Source of the DNA: Pyxicephalus adspersus
Taxonomy: Eukaryota; Chordata; Amphibia; Anura; Pyxicephalidae
Assembly: GCF_032062135.1 (NCBI RefSeq)
Contig: NC_092858.1
Location: forward strand, 163,491,409 to 163,555,408
Direction of reading: 5' to 3'
Length of the DNA: 64,000 nucleotides
Shown: in pieces, positions 1-11,680 of the stretch
Layout of the letters: each line of letters starts with the position of its first letter
Numbering within the stretch: position 1 is the stretch's first letter
Program-made: the position numbers and the translations under genes
Notes under the pieces: model-generated
The model's database searches: none
Seen by the model: the letters and a program-made list of their open reading frames with translations, nothing else
Told to the model about the DNA's origin: nothing

Positions 1-75
1 TGACACTCAATCTACCTGTTGTTCCTATATTATTAGGAGGCCTTACAACTCAGCTAGCATGGCCATATTCTATAT

Positions 76-659
76 CAGTGTTTCTCAACCAGGGTTCCAT
101 TGAACCCTTGGGTTTCCCCAGAGGTTCTTAGGGATTCCTTGAGCACTTTATGCCTCTCAGGTTACTTAAACTGACACCGATGATCTTTTTTCCTGTAATC
201 TGTGATGATGATATTCTTTTCAGTTGCCAGCAATAAAAAAGACATGACCAGGGTAGCTCGGACCTTCTAGCCCATCCTTTATAAACACCATTGTCATAAC
301 TACCGCCTACTTCCAAGAGGGAGGGTGGGTGGGAAACTTTTTCTTTTCAAAAGAGGGCCTCTCACTATCATCCAGCCCTTTTAACATCTCCCATTCCTAA
401 TCTCCTCCTACCACACGTTGTATACTAGCCCAGCCCCCTCTAGCAACACTACCTTTTTCTTAACCCCTTAAAAGCTCTGGGCTAGGCCTCGCACCTGGTC
501 ATGTGACCCTGCGCCTAATTCTTATGGCTACGGGCCTCTCTTTCTTCTCACTGACCTCCACACTAATGGACTATGTGTTGTAAATATAGCAACGGTTCCC
601 GCAAAAACCTAAAAATTATTTAAGAGTTCCCCCATGGTAAAAAGGTTGAGAAAGGCTAG
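76..659 (+). mobile_element. hAT-like nonautonomous element (W family), interrupted by another repeat
   Basis: Starts CAGTGTTTCTCAACC and ends GGTTGAGAAAGGCTAG, an imperfect terminal inverted repeat of hAT type. Its middle matches the uninterrupted copy at 46394-46652 (shared runs such as GGTTCCTTGAGCA and CACACTAATG). Copies on the other strand lie at 32410-32693 and about 49900-50008. The copy is split by the R-family repeat at about 250-551. Confidence 0.65.
250..551 (+). mobile_element. R-family repeat nested in the W element
   Basis: Begins AGGGTAGCTCGGACCTTCTA and ends near GGGCCTCTCTTTCTTCTCAC. Flanked by TGACC at 245-249 and 552-556; the undisturbed W copy at 46.5 kb has a single TGACC at the matching place, so this is probably the target duplication. 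Related copies: 14503-15294 (long form), 24189-24360 (minus) and about 9560-9955. I cannot assign a superfamily. Confidence 0.6.
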
Positions 660-1926
660 TCTACAGGGTCATTGAATCAAAACCTCACCAGATCATATTT
701 GTTTACATTTATTATATACAGCACTGTTATAGTCCCCCATTCTTCTTTTCAATTAGTTCTTGAGCAAAGATGTCAATGTGTCAAGCCTTCATACTGCTGG
801 ATCTTTCTCTATGTGCTTGTGATAAATTCATCTTTACACACACTTCTCTCTGTTGACATATACTTATCACCCTCAAGGAGAAGATGAAGAGATAAGGAGA
901 TCCTCAAAATGTGTCGACTCCTTTTACATTTTAATAGAAATATCCACATAATAACATGACTATGTATTTTCAAGTTGTTTTATTATAAGTTTTGACATTC
1001 TTTGGTAATAGTCGTTTCAATATAACTTTGGCAATATTGAGGCAAAAGGAATCACCATATCTTTTAAATTATTAGAAGAAATATGCTTGAGCATGAGCTT
1101 GCCTGGTGCTGTAAAATGCTCTAATACTTGGCAAGTTTAAAGTGATAATCTTCTCTATTTCTTTTTCAAATTTGTACTTTTATTTGTTGGAGATCTACTT
1201 TATTATCGGGCCCCACCAAAACAATTCAACTAGACAGAAACTTGTATAGAATATTTGTTGGTAGATCTAAAAGAGAATACAATCATATTGTACAATGTGT
1301 ACAAAAAATATAAACTATAAAGTGGAACTCTTTGGATCTTTTCCAAAGAATGTTAGAAATGTTTGCTGTTTGCACGGTTCATCTTCCTCCATCTAAAACC
1401 TACACTTCAAATTTGAAATTCCTTTGTTCATCAACATAATTCACTTCCAATAGACTTCAAAGAGATAATTTTGATTCATAAAAAAAATTAGTAAAGATAT
1501 AAAAAAGGCCGGGTATGGCTAACACATGATAAATCAGCATCTTTGAATATTTTCATGACCGAAACACATGAAATATAAATAGTCATTAGCTGATGACTTC
1601 CCAAGGCTAGGTGTGGTGTCCTGATGACTTTATGTCATACTTGGAATGTCTGGATGAATCAAATCCACATGTAGTATTTATTTCCCAGCCCAAAGATTAT
1701 AGACTTGTCGGATACACAAACAGTTACAAAAATAAAACTAATGTTTTTTCTGTTCAGTCTAGAAATTGTGAATTCTAATTACAGTACTTTGCAAAAACAG
1801 ATCTATTAATCCAGCAATTTAAAAGCAACCTCCCTGTAGAGAAGAGAGTAACTGGTTTCCAGAGTAGAACAAACATCTATCAGAGGCTGTCATAAATTAA
1901 ATATTTGTTTTTACCTTTCCTTTCAG
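660..1926. other. No supported feature
   Basis: AT-rich single-copy-looking sequence; frames are short and lack splice or protein support. Confidence 0.5.
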
Positions 1927-2008
1927 TGGTTTAAGGAACTCTGCTAAGATGGCAGATTTTAGTAGACTTCTTTTTTACTTTTTAACTCTATTTTATACAT
2001 TAGTGGAG
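1927..2008 (+). other. Candidate signal-peptide exon of an unidentified gene
   Basis: A polypyrimidine tract ending TTTCAG is followed by a 22-base leader, an ATG at 1949 in good context (A at -3, G at +4), 20 codons beginning MADFSRLLFYFLTLF, and the donor GAG|GTATGT in phase 0. The peptide is strongly hydrophobic and could be a secretion signal. An acceptor, short 5' UTR, leader and phase-0 donor in one exon is the layout seen in several secreted-protein families, such as secretory calcium-binding phosphoproteins, but nothing in the sequence names the family. The frame runs past the donor to 2194 but looks non-coding there. It could also be a chance combination in AT-rich DNA. Confidence 0.3.
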
Positions 2009-3205
2009 GTATGTAAAACAAATCACCATGTAATAAATTCAAAAAGCATGTTACCCAGGGTCAATGGTGAACAAGGGGGCACCTTGGTGTGCAATTTAAA
2101 TCCCTTACATGAGGGAAGAATAGGGATGGGGATGGAAGCATTTGACACCTGGGCTAGTACTAATAAGACATATTGGGCTGGTGGACCTGAGTGAAGATAC
2201 TTCACTATTCAGACACAGAGAGTAGAACCTACAGTCAGTGACAGCTGCCGGACATTAAATAGTTACTTGGGACCCAGTCAGACATGTGATTGCAACTTTT
2301 GACAGAGGTTGGCCTTCCAGCTTATTTGCAGCTCTAAGATGTCCCATGACCGAATCTCAAAAAGTTGAAAGGAAGTGTGGATAAAAAGTGCCGCAATAAA
2401 CATTTTAGCAATTAAGCAAGCATTTAATCATACCTACCAATCACCATGGCACACTTTGAATGGTATACATAGAAATATAACCCTAACATTAAAGGGCCAG
2501 GGAAATAGATAGTCAGATTAGTAAAGATTAGCCAGGAGTTTAGTGCAGATATCTCACCAACATGAACCCCAAAAAATAAAATAAAGAACTGTCACATTGA
2601 CATTTTTTTATTATGATTATATTTATTATTTATTTATCTTTACACTATTCAGGGCATGTCTCATTTTCTGGGCCAAAAGTAAGTGGTTGTAATTAAGTGG
2701 TTTATGGTATAATAGATATAAATTTTCTTTTTTCAAATCTATAGGACAATAACATAAAACAGATTGGGTGTTGAAATTGTCAAAATGGGTAGTGAGGCCA
2801 TAAGAGGACACTGTCAAGCCCGGGTACTGTCTGTAGGATAACTTTAATTGGTGGCCTTTCAGTCACAGTCAAGAGTTCCTAAGTGGTAAAGAATGTATTG
2901 GTCCACCAAAATCAGAGCTTCCCCAGCTTGAGTGTTAATATCTAAAAATCCTCTACTTGGTGGCTGGCCTCCTACTATTGTAGGGGTAGAGTGGTGCTAG
3001 TGTAATGCAGTGCTGTCTAATACTGTAATACTGTAAGTCCATGCGGATGTGATAATGAACCCTCAAGGTGAGTGTCCATGAGCCTGAGACAGTGACTGAA
3101 TATTGCTTGCTATAATTTAACTCAGAAAAGGAAAGTCATCTGGTGGATATTCTTTGGGGTACAGATGAGTTTTGATAAGATTTTGATGGTTTTTTTTTTA
3201 CTTTA
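2009..3205. other. No supported feature
   Basis: AT-rich sequence. No repeat family recognised and no convincing exon. Confidence 0.45.
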
Positions 3206-3400
3206 TATTCCAAAAACACGCAGCTAGGTTAATTGACTTCCCCCCCAAAAAAGTGACCTTAGACTGTATTAAATACATATGACTGAAGTGGGGACATTAT
3301 TGTGAGCCCCTTTGAGGGGCAGTTAGTGACATGACTATGGACTTTGTAAAGTGCTGCGTATCATGTTGGCGCTATGTAAATACTATGCAACAAGAATAGT
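3206..3400 (+). mobile_element. SINE copy S1, 5'-truncated
   Basis: Matches the 3' two thirds of the full SINE at 37002-37339, including the tail TTTGTAAAGTGCTGCGTA and GTTGGCGCTATGTAAATAC. The tRNA-like head is missing. Confidence 0.75.
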
Positions 3401-6400
3401 ATTCAAAAGCAGAATTGTCCTTTAACATTTGGATGCCAGGACAGTGTGATTTTTCCAAAAGAGACTTGCAATAGATATTAAAAAAAAATAATAATAAAAA
3501 AATTAAATTTAAACTTTTCCCCAGTCACCCAGAACTAGTACTTTGAAGCTGCAAAGTTATTAGTTATAGAATGTTAGCAGTACTAGTACTAGTAAGATTA
3601 GTTGTACTTGTTACTTTTCACTCCAGCTCTCCTCCAGCATTTACTCATTACACTCATGCACGTGTCATGTTTGAATAATTCCATAAAATCAGATACACGC
3701 ATACTTCTCCTTTGAAGAGTTCTCCAGCAAATTATACAGTTCACCAGCACAGCCACATTAATGCTCATTAGCGAAATTATCCCTCTGCAGTTTGTTGATG
3801 TATTAAAATATACAGAATCCTGTTACATACTTGACAGGTGACTTTCGGAAAGAAAAGTAGTACACATTTCTGCTGTGTCAGTTGAAGGCAATATTCTGGA
3901 ACTAGTAACATGGCACTATATCGGTAGAAAGAATGACATTATCTGGGTTAGGTAGCATGGTTCCAATCTTTTTTTCACAACTGAAATTCTTGTGCAGCAT
4001 TCAGCCTTGTTCAGCCAAGTGTAGCGTGTTCTCTCTATAGGTGGGGCAACAAACATGCACGGGCTCAGTCAAAAGATATGGTCTAGGAGTTTTTGGAACT
4101 AACGCAATCAGCAGAAGAGAGGGAAGGAGTAAAGAATTTCCAACCGTGTAGCCCACAATCTGGAAGGCACAGGAACCACACAATGAAGAGCCCGTCACTA
4201 TCCCTGTCCTTGTCCTCTAGAGTAAGAGACTGGAAGCTCCTAATGCCAACCCAGCCTTTATTATAATAAACCACTTTCTGGTCATTTTTGATGTGGTGAA
4301 TGATCCTTCTTCACAGTCCTGAACTCTGTAGCATATGGGGGCCCCTGTTCTCATACAGTTTACCTTCCCCAGACATCTCACTGGATCTCTAAGTCTCTCA
4401 GACTATTGAAGGTTCTCCTCCTTTTTTTCCAATCTGACTGGGCCAGACCCTAAGCCTTGGGCTCTCAAGCCTCGAAGATTCTGGACTTTTCCATTGCCAA
4501 GATCTTCCTTTCTCTCCTGATTTTCCCTGTACTTATCCTCATTGAAGAACCTGCTTCATTGGGCACCGATACCAGTGACTGGACACAAGAAAACATATTT
4601 CACTAGTAATTGACCTCCTTTGCTACTATGACCAAGAACCCAGCAACAGAAGAGGGTCACTCAGCTAGAAGAATCCAGACTCTAAGCCAAATCTTAAAAT
4701 TGCATATATAGAATAACATAATTAGGTAAAATAACTATAAAACATACTCAGTCAATCAGATATTTTACTATCAAGTTCTACTTTTTCTATTTGCCTGACC
4801 ATGTGAGCTGTATAAAGTCAGTGAGACTGTAGTTTACCTGCAAAGTTTTCATCAGTGTGCCCATTTTAATGTGAAACACCAAAAACAGTTCCAAAACTTG
4901 TTTCACCTTTAGAATTATTGCAATATCCAGAAGCTCAGTAACATAGTCCTAAACTAAGCTACTGCAATATGGCTCTGATTTTTATTCTGAGCCTGACTCA
5001 AATGACATGGCCCTCCGAGTCTCTCTCTAATAGCAGAACCCTAATTCTGAGTCTGGTACCATGGCTCTGATTATGGATCTTGTAACATAACGTTGAGTTT
5101 ACTCTGATAATATGACTCTAGATTTATGATCATGGACCTGGTAACAATAATAATGGTGCTGGTTAAATATTATCCCAGTACATTTCTTGGTATTTAGTGT
5201 GGTCTTAATGGATAAAAAGAAAAAAAACCTGCTCAGTTATACAAACATCAGTGGTCCAAACAATGGTTCATGTACCCAGTTGGTCTCATTGGCCTTGGTA
5301 GCTACCTTGCCATCCATGTGGCCAAGCAGAAGACCCATGAGGGGCACAGAGTATGCAGAGATGAAAAGTCAGAAAACTTTTTTCCTCTCCCTACAATTTG
5401 ATAAAATATTACTTTACACATCTTTTAGCAAGTTTAATTATTTTGTTATTCATTGTGTATTTAGCTGTTCAGCCATAGTTGCCTTTACTTTCTTGTTTAC
5501 GCAATACAACCATATGAAAACCTTCTACTCAGAGCTTTATCATACTAGATGACCATTTATGTTTCATATTAAAGATTCCAATAAAATAGAAGATACACAC
5601 TGCTCCTTTGAAGAGTCATTCTGAGAATTATAAGATTCTGTCAGCAGAACTTCAGGTACACTAATTATTAAAATAATTTCTATCGTGTAATTTGTTCATA
5701 TCCTAAATTATATAGAGTGCTGGTAAATATTTACCAAGGGGTTTGTCATGCAACAAACACAACTTACACAAACATTATTCATTTTTTGTCTGCAGAGAAA
5801 ACTTCTTCACCAATAATATCAATGGAATCAGGAATAATTCCCTTAATTTACAGTTTCCCCCTCTAGCCAAGATCATGAGGGAAAGGGGAGGAAGCAACAG
5901 TGCCATGTGCAGTTATTGGGGGTATGACAGCCCTGCAGTGACCTGGCCTAAAGGTAATTAAATGCTACACCACCAATGGGCCACAGAAACATACTCCTAG
6001 CATGTACTCCAAGGTCCTGGGCCAAGCGATGACTTTAAAAATGTAAATGAATAAAACACTCAAAAACTAAATATTGGTAAAAAATGCTTAATATATAAGT
6101 CACCTCCTATAGTTACAAATAACCTAGCAATGAAGGTTTATCCAGCAAAAAATAAATGCATGAACAAAGGTACTAACATGAGAGTTCGACATGCATATTA
6201 ATATGACAAAAAATCTGACATTATGGAGTTGCAAAAGTGAACGCATGATAGAATTTTTGTGGGACACAAAACCCCAATCCACAAGCTGTTCTTGCCTGGT
6301 TCAAATATCAACTTTTTGCCTTTTATATATGCAATAGGGCTTACTTATTAAGGAAATAGAGTTTGTTCTCCTACCAAGGTGATTTATTCCTTGCGGTGAA

Positions 6401-7624
6401 AATTCATTTTGCAAAGAATACGCAAGCATGAAAGGAAAGCTAAAGTCAGCAGAGCTTCATCTCATTTACTAAACTAAGTAAAATATCCCTTGCAAGGTGA
6501 GAATGCATCTTGCAATGTGAACATCCTATATAGTTTTAGTCATTCAGGCCCATTGTGTTCCTCTACTTACCATTCTGTCACCTTGCCAATGGTAGGTAGA
6601 GGCACACAATGGGGTTGTAGTGTCCACACTGGTGCCAATAAATGGCGTCACAGTGATATCCGTTCCAGATGTGATCCTAGAAGTGTCACTTTTTAAATTT
6701 TTTTTTTCTAATTTGTCTTAGATCCAGCAATGCCAGTGATTTTTTAGCCCATTAAGCCTTTGTGTTGCTCCTGCTATTAGATAAATATGGCAAAGTGGCT
6801 GCAATAAAAAAGCAATTCTTTTCACCATACAGATATCAAACTGCGAGCTGAACTGTAGAAGCTGTCAGCAGCACTTCTGGCTATTCATTAAACATTCTGA
6901 AAAAGCCTTAGGCCTTACCAGGGAATATAACAATGGAACTACAATTATTGAATTATGAGTAATTGAATTTACAAATCTTCACTGACTGCAAACTGGTGCA
7001 GACAATAAGTTACTTGCTAAGGGATTTTGATTTAGGTTAATCTATGTTTTTGTAACCTATATACTATATACTAGCACTGAAGAAATAAACAAGACACGTA
7101 TGATGTTATTTATTTTAGCAGATATAAACTCTACCTGACAATCTTTCAAGCTGTATGACTCACAACGCACGTGGCATGTGAAACCCATGCAGGGAAAATT
7201 GGAAGTTCGTGTGCGAGGCGGCACAGCTCCAAATCTGTGGTTAGCAGCCAATAGCTGTATAATAAAGAAAGTGATGTCATGTCAAAGCCATCTCAACAGG
7301 GCATTCGGCAAACAGGGTCATTTACTAGCCAGCCTCGTGTCTGAAAGCAGCTCTTACCTGCAGGACTGCATGTTTCATAGCAAGAAATCACATCAAAGGG
7401 AGGTTCCAGTACGTGATGTGACCTGCTATTATTGCCTCCTTGGCAAAGCTCCCCATCGTTACTTTTAAGAATCCTGTTCATGTTGTTCAAGATTTGTCAA
7501 TATATCTCATAAGAGAAGCCTGGGGCTCTGAAAACTTGTTTTTTTTAATACTTCAGCCAATTTTCAAAATAATGAAATAACAATTTTTCTACATAAGAAA
7601 GACATAATTTCTAGCCAAAGTATA
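3401..7624. other. Mostly unannotated; weak short repeats at 4965-5160
   Basis: Between 4965 and 5160 a motif like ATGGCTCTGATT recurs (4970, 5061) with CTGAGTCTG and CTGGTAAC variants, suggesting a very diverged tandem repeat. A frame at 5187-5552 has no supported product. Otherwise nothing beyond the weak exon at 5797. Confidence 0.35.
5797..5951 (+). other. Candidate internal exon, weak
   Basis: The acceptor TTCATTTTTTGTCTGCAG precedes a 155-base segment that is open in phase 1 (starting ENFFTNNINGIRNN and containing CSYWGYDSPAVTWPK), and a donor-like AAAG|GTAATT follows. The phase does not match the phase-0 donor at 2008, so joining the two is not supported. No family is recognised. It is listed because both splice signals and an open frame coincide. 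Confidence 0.15.
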
Positions 7625-7628
7625 TTAA

Positions 7629-8099
7629 CCTCCGTAGTGGTGTATTTCTTTCTTGTTTTATATGTCTAAAAGCGGTACATTGTTTTTCATGAAAATTTAT
7701 TTTACAGTATAATATATTAGTATAATAAAGTTTGAAACACAAACTCATAAAAGAATAATAAATTGAATAAATTTAAAAATCTATATATTTAAAAAAATAT
7801 ATATTTTTTTTAAATTTTGTTTAAAAAATACCTAATTTACTCATACTAATATATATACTGTAAAATAATGTTCCTGAAAACAATGTACTGCTTTTACACA
7901 TATAAATCCAATGTATTACATTCAATACAGTTATTTTGTATTGAATACAATACAAAGGATTTTGAATCACCCCGCCCCAGGTAAGGCTCTATTTACTATT
8001 ATCTCCCATAGGTTTACCTACCCCGAGTGTGATTCGGGGTTACCGCTTTTAGCAACTTTTTTCTACCCTGCGTCACACTCGGGGTTACCTCTAGGGAGG
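7629..8099 (+). mobile_element. TTAA-flanked MITE copy A (piggyBac-type)
   Basis: Flanked by TTAA at 7625-7628 and 8100-8103. Inner ends are CCTCCGTAGTGG and CTCTAGGGAGG, imperfect inverted repeats of the family consensus CCTCCCTAGCGGT. The 3' part carries short palindromes around ACTCGGGGTTACC. It has no transposase. TTAA target duplication is the hallmark of the piggyBac superfamily. Confidence 0.8.
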
Positions 8100-8103
8100 T
8101 TAA

Positions 8104-8579
8104 CCCCCCTAGCATTCTAATTCCGTCCAAACTTACATGCAAAAAGTGGTAGATTTTTTTTTTGCATGGAAATTTATTTTACATTGTAGGCTACAATTCT
8201 TAGGCATAACTCACTGAAAAATGTCCAATACCTAATAAATGTAATAAATTTAACAATAAACTTTAAATAACAAAAACACAAAAATCTATTAAACAATTAT
8301 TTTGTATTGAATCCAATACAAAATTATTTCAATTTCCCGCGCTCCACCCACCTCCACGATGCACCAACCCCAGGCATCGTCTCTGCATCGCGCGGCTAAA
8401 GGTCAAAGAATACAGACATGTCCCCAGGACCTGAGGGGAGCAGGATGCCGGGGGACAGCGATGGAACAAGGTAAGTGGGGTTTTTGTTAGGTTAAAGCGA
8501 CTTCAAGTGTAACTCAGGATTACCGCTATTTGCAGGTAAAATCCACCCCGAGTCACACTCAGGATTACCGGTAGGGGGG
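8104..8579 (+). mobile_element. TTAA MITE copy B, sharing its TTAA with copy A
   Basis: Starts CCCCCCTAGCATTC directly after TTAA 8100-8103 and ends GGTAGGGGGG before TTAA 8580-8583. Same layout as copy A, including the CACTCAGGATTACCG terminal palindrome. The GC-rich middle differs from A, so it is a subfamily. Confidence 0.75.
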
Positions 8580-8635
8580 TTAAGCTTGTTAGAGCTCTCT
8601 ATGATCTAAACAATTGGTCTATTTTATTAGTTTAA

Positions 8636-8760
8636 CCCCCCTGGTAGTACTCGCAAGTGTGGATCGGGGGGAATTTTAGGTACCAAAAGTGGTAATCCCG
8701 AGCCAAACTCGGGGTAGAATAAAATAATTCTACCTGGTCCTCTCGATCCAGCGTCATCCT
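8636..8760 (-). mobile_element. TTAA MITE copy C, truncated, reverse orientation
   Basis: TTAA at 8632-8635 is followed by CCCCCCTGGTAG and then the reversed terminal palindrome region (AAACTCGGGGTAGAAT near 8705). The inner end fades near 8760. Only one end of the element remains. Confidence 0.55.
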
Positions 8761-9559
8761 CCAGCGAACCTTGGCCAGCCTCTGCATCACATCCTCGGCT
8801 CGATTGATTGGTTGAACCTACATCAGCAATTCAGTGTTGCTAAATTCCACCTTAGTCTCCTTGCATAGCATATTTATGGTGGGTTTCTAAATGGTGACAA
8901 CAATGGGCTATCCCTGGTAATGCTTTTTGAAATTGCCACCTGCAGTTTCCATTGGAAGAGCAAGGGTGACAACATAGCTGAACATTTGTAAGACGGATAG
9001 AAAGCTGTCACCTTTTAACAGGTCATTCCTGGACAAGGATCCTAATGGCTTGATCCCCAAATAATATATTAATATAGCTGAAAACATTGCATATAATTAC
9101 ATTAACTTAAAGTTTTGGTGATTTAGTGAGTAGGTATACTTCAAGTGCCGAAACCTTTAGAAGCCAATTAGAATTCACTCTGCACAGCAATGTAAAATGG
9201 GTTGTGGCTGCCTGCTACACATTATGCCCTAAAGGATTACTACTTTTCAAGAATGTAAATATTTCCTAAATACAGTATGAGCCAAATAAGCTGATATTTA
9301 CCCATTTCAGTTCTTGAGCCTGTCCAATGTTTCATAATTGAGTGTATGTTGTTTTATCATCTGTATCAAATATTCAGGACATTATGGCACATAAATCTAA
9401 ATCTATAAAATTCTCATTGAGGAATACAATCCCATATGTCACTTGTTAAAAATTCTAATTAACATGTCGACTATACTCAGTCAGCCAGTATTTTTAGGTT
9501 TGCTTTCCTGCGCAGGTTGCAACTTCCACACCAACTTCTATTCCCACCTCAACCACTCC
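8761..9559. other. No supported feature
   Basis: AT-rich sequence without a recognised repeat or exon. Confidence 0.45.
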
Positions 9560-9955
9560 CTCTTTGGATCCGGCCCCTAGGCTCCCCACACCGCCTGATG
9601 ATCAGTTCCACATCCACTTTACCTTCCCCATAAATCTCCAAAAATGTATCCGAGTAACTAGCATCCCTTCATGGACCTCACTCACCACATACCCAAAACT
9701 CCTCCTTTTAAAAAAAGCCAAACCTCTTGGGTGAGTGGGTGGTTCACCTTTCCCCACATTACCCAAGCTCGAACTGATACATCCCCCCATCCTACCAGCT
9801 TGAACTTCATTGACCCTTCCCCTTACTCCGACCCACCAACCAGGTAAAAAAAAAAACATCGCTTTCCTAGAAAAACTTATCCCATGTTCTCTGCAACACC
9901 CCTGTCATGCAGCCCCACCGCCTATTTCTTCCTTCATTTGTGCTCCAGGCCTTAG
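9560..9955 (+). repeat. R-family repeat, diverged long form
   Basis: Shares GGCCCCTAGGCT, CACCGCCT and the closing CATGCAGCCCC...GCCTATTT segment with the copy at 14503-15294. The minus-strand frame at 9602-9859 lies inside this repeat and has no protein support. Confidence 0.45.
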
Positions 9956-11183
9956 TACAGCTCTTAATTACTTACTTACTGTATAGTAGCTAGAGGTATT
10001 TAATTTCACCAGCAGCAGATTTACCTTCAAATTTGACTAGGTGAGAGACAGAAATAATTATTGTAGCAAAGTGACTTAATACTTCCACTGGCTGGGAAAC
10101 CAACAGCCCAAATTTCAAAGCAGTGTGCTATAGCTTACTGCATATATATTTTTTACCCACACATATATTGTATATAGGTGTATGAAATACTGAGTGTTTG
10201 ATCTGTGGTTAGCTTTAGCTGGATTCCCCAGCATGGATTCCCCTATTCCTGAAATTCTTCATAAAACATGGAGGTTCGGCTGTCCCTGGCTCAGAAAAAC
10301 TTAGAAAGACACTTGAATGCATGATGAAATTTCCTTGATATTATTAAACAAGTCCATGTGAATTTAAAGCCCTCACAAATGTGATTCCATGGTCTTTCCT
10401 TCCCAATATGGTCCCAGCCTACTCCCACTCAATCACAATTTAAAAATACATTTTAAAAAACTCTATTTTGTACTCACTTAACAGCTGTCATGTGATGTTC
10501 TTGGGTGCCTTTTTAAGGACTGGAGATTGGTGATCTACCCATGCACACCAGGCCCAAATCAGTCTTGTTGACACCCCAATCCTGATGCCATTGCTCTACT
10601 GAAGAGCCCAGTGGATTCCACCAATGGACAGTCAATAGAAAGTGCCCATGTCTACAGACAGCAATGTCCTGAAAGAGGACTCCTACTCTGCAATCAAGAA
10701 GAACTCAGGACTTTGTTAGTGTCTGGGACTGGATGTTTAAATTAAACATAACTGTTTTTGGGCAGTGAGGGATCCTAAACACAAACTTTATTACTGTTTA
10801 AAATATATATTTCACAATGACCACCAACAGTCATCAGGTGAAAGCTCCACACAAAATGCAGGGAGATCAGAGTACAGAAGAAGTTACTCAGGCACCACAC
10901 ACACCGTCATCACTCCTCACCATTAGCAGTGATAGTTTCAAAGTTGGATTACGCATATGATGACCTGGACAAATGACAATGGCCTAGGACCTGGTTGGAT
11001 GACCCCTGCTAAGTCCCACTCCAAAGCAGAGCATAGCAGGCTGCCCTAATCGCTTCAAAACCCAATGCAAACAGGTTTTAAACAGAATCATCTCAAATGC
11101 TGACATGAGGGGTCCCATGCACACCCCACTAAAGTCATACCTTCTGTCAAGAACCTATGCTCAATCATGCTCTACATAATGGG
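9956..11183. other. No supported feature
   Basis: No repeat family or exon recognised. Confidence 0.4.
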
Positions 11184-11680
11184 TAGAGGTGAGCGGAACG
11201 TAATAAATTAGAGTTGGATCAAAATTTCATGACTACTCTGGATTCAGAAATTCTGAGTGGAAATTCATATTTGTTTAAAAAAAAAATGTATAGGTGGCCT
11301 ATATTTGGAGCCCATTTTTTGTTTTTTAGCCCAGCTAATCCAACTGCCAGACGTTGACAGCTGTCAATGTCTTTTTGCTGGGTTGGGTATGTTATAAGCT
11401 AAAGCTTCCATCGACATTTAAAGGTATGAAGTACAGCTCATCTAATTGAGCCAGCAGAAGTTCACAGCTGCCAATGTCCACTGCTGCCTACAGCTCAGCC
11501 AATACGGCTGCACCAACACCATTCCAAAGAAACGCAGCAGCATGTCATTGGATGATAATTTGGGATATCTAAACTCAGAATTTAAGCTAAAAAAACTCTA
11601 ATTCCAAGTGCCAGTCAGAATAGCTCAGATATAAATAGGAAAAAACTCCATTCGGAACTATCCGGCCACTACTAGGTATA
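11184..11680. mobile_element. Possible nonautonomous DNA element
   Basis: The left end GGGTAGAGGTGAGCGGAACG and the inverse of the right end CCTAGTAGTGGCCGGATAG are imperfectly alike. GCTGTCAATGTC-like words recur inside. No clear target duplication was found. Confidence 0.35.

Noticed and set aside
5187..5552. Frame of 121 codons; another phase gives WFMYPVGLIGLGSYLAIHVAKQ, membrane-segment-like
   Set aside because: I considered a processed copy of a small mitochondrial membrane protein, but no residue pattern matched well enough, and no poly(A) tail or target duplication is visible.
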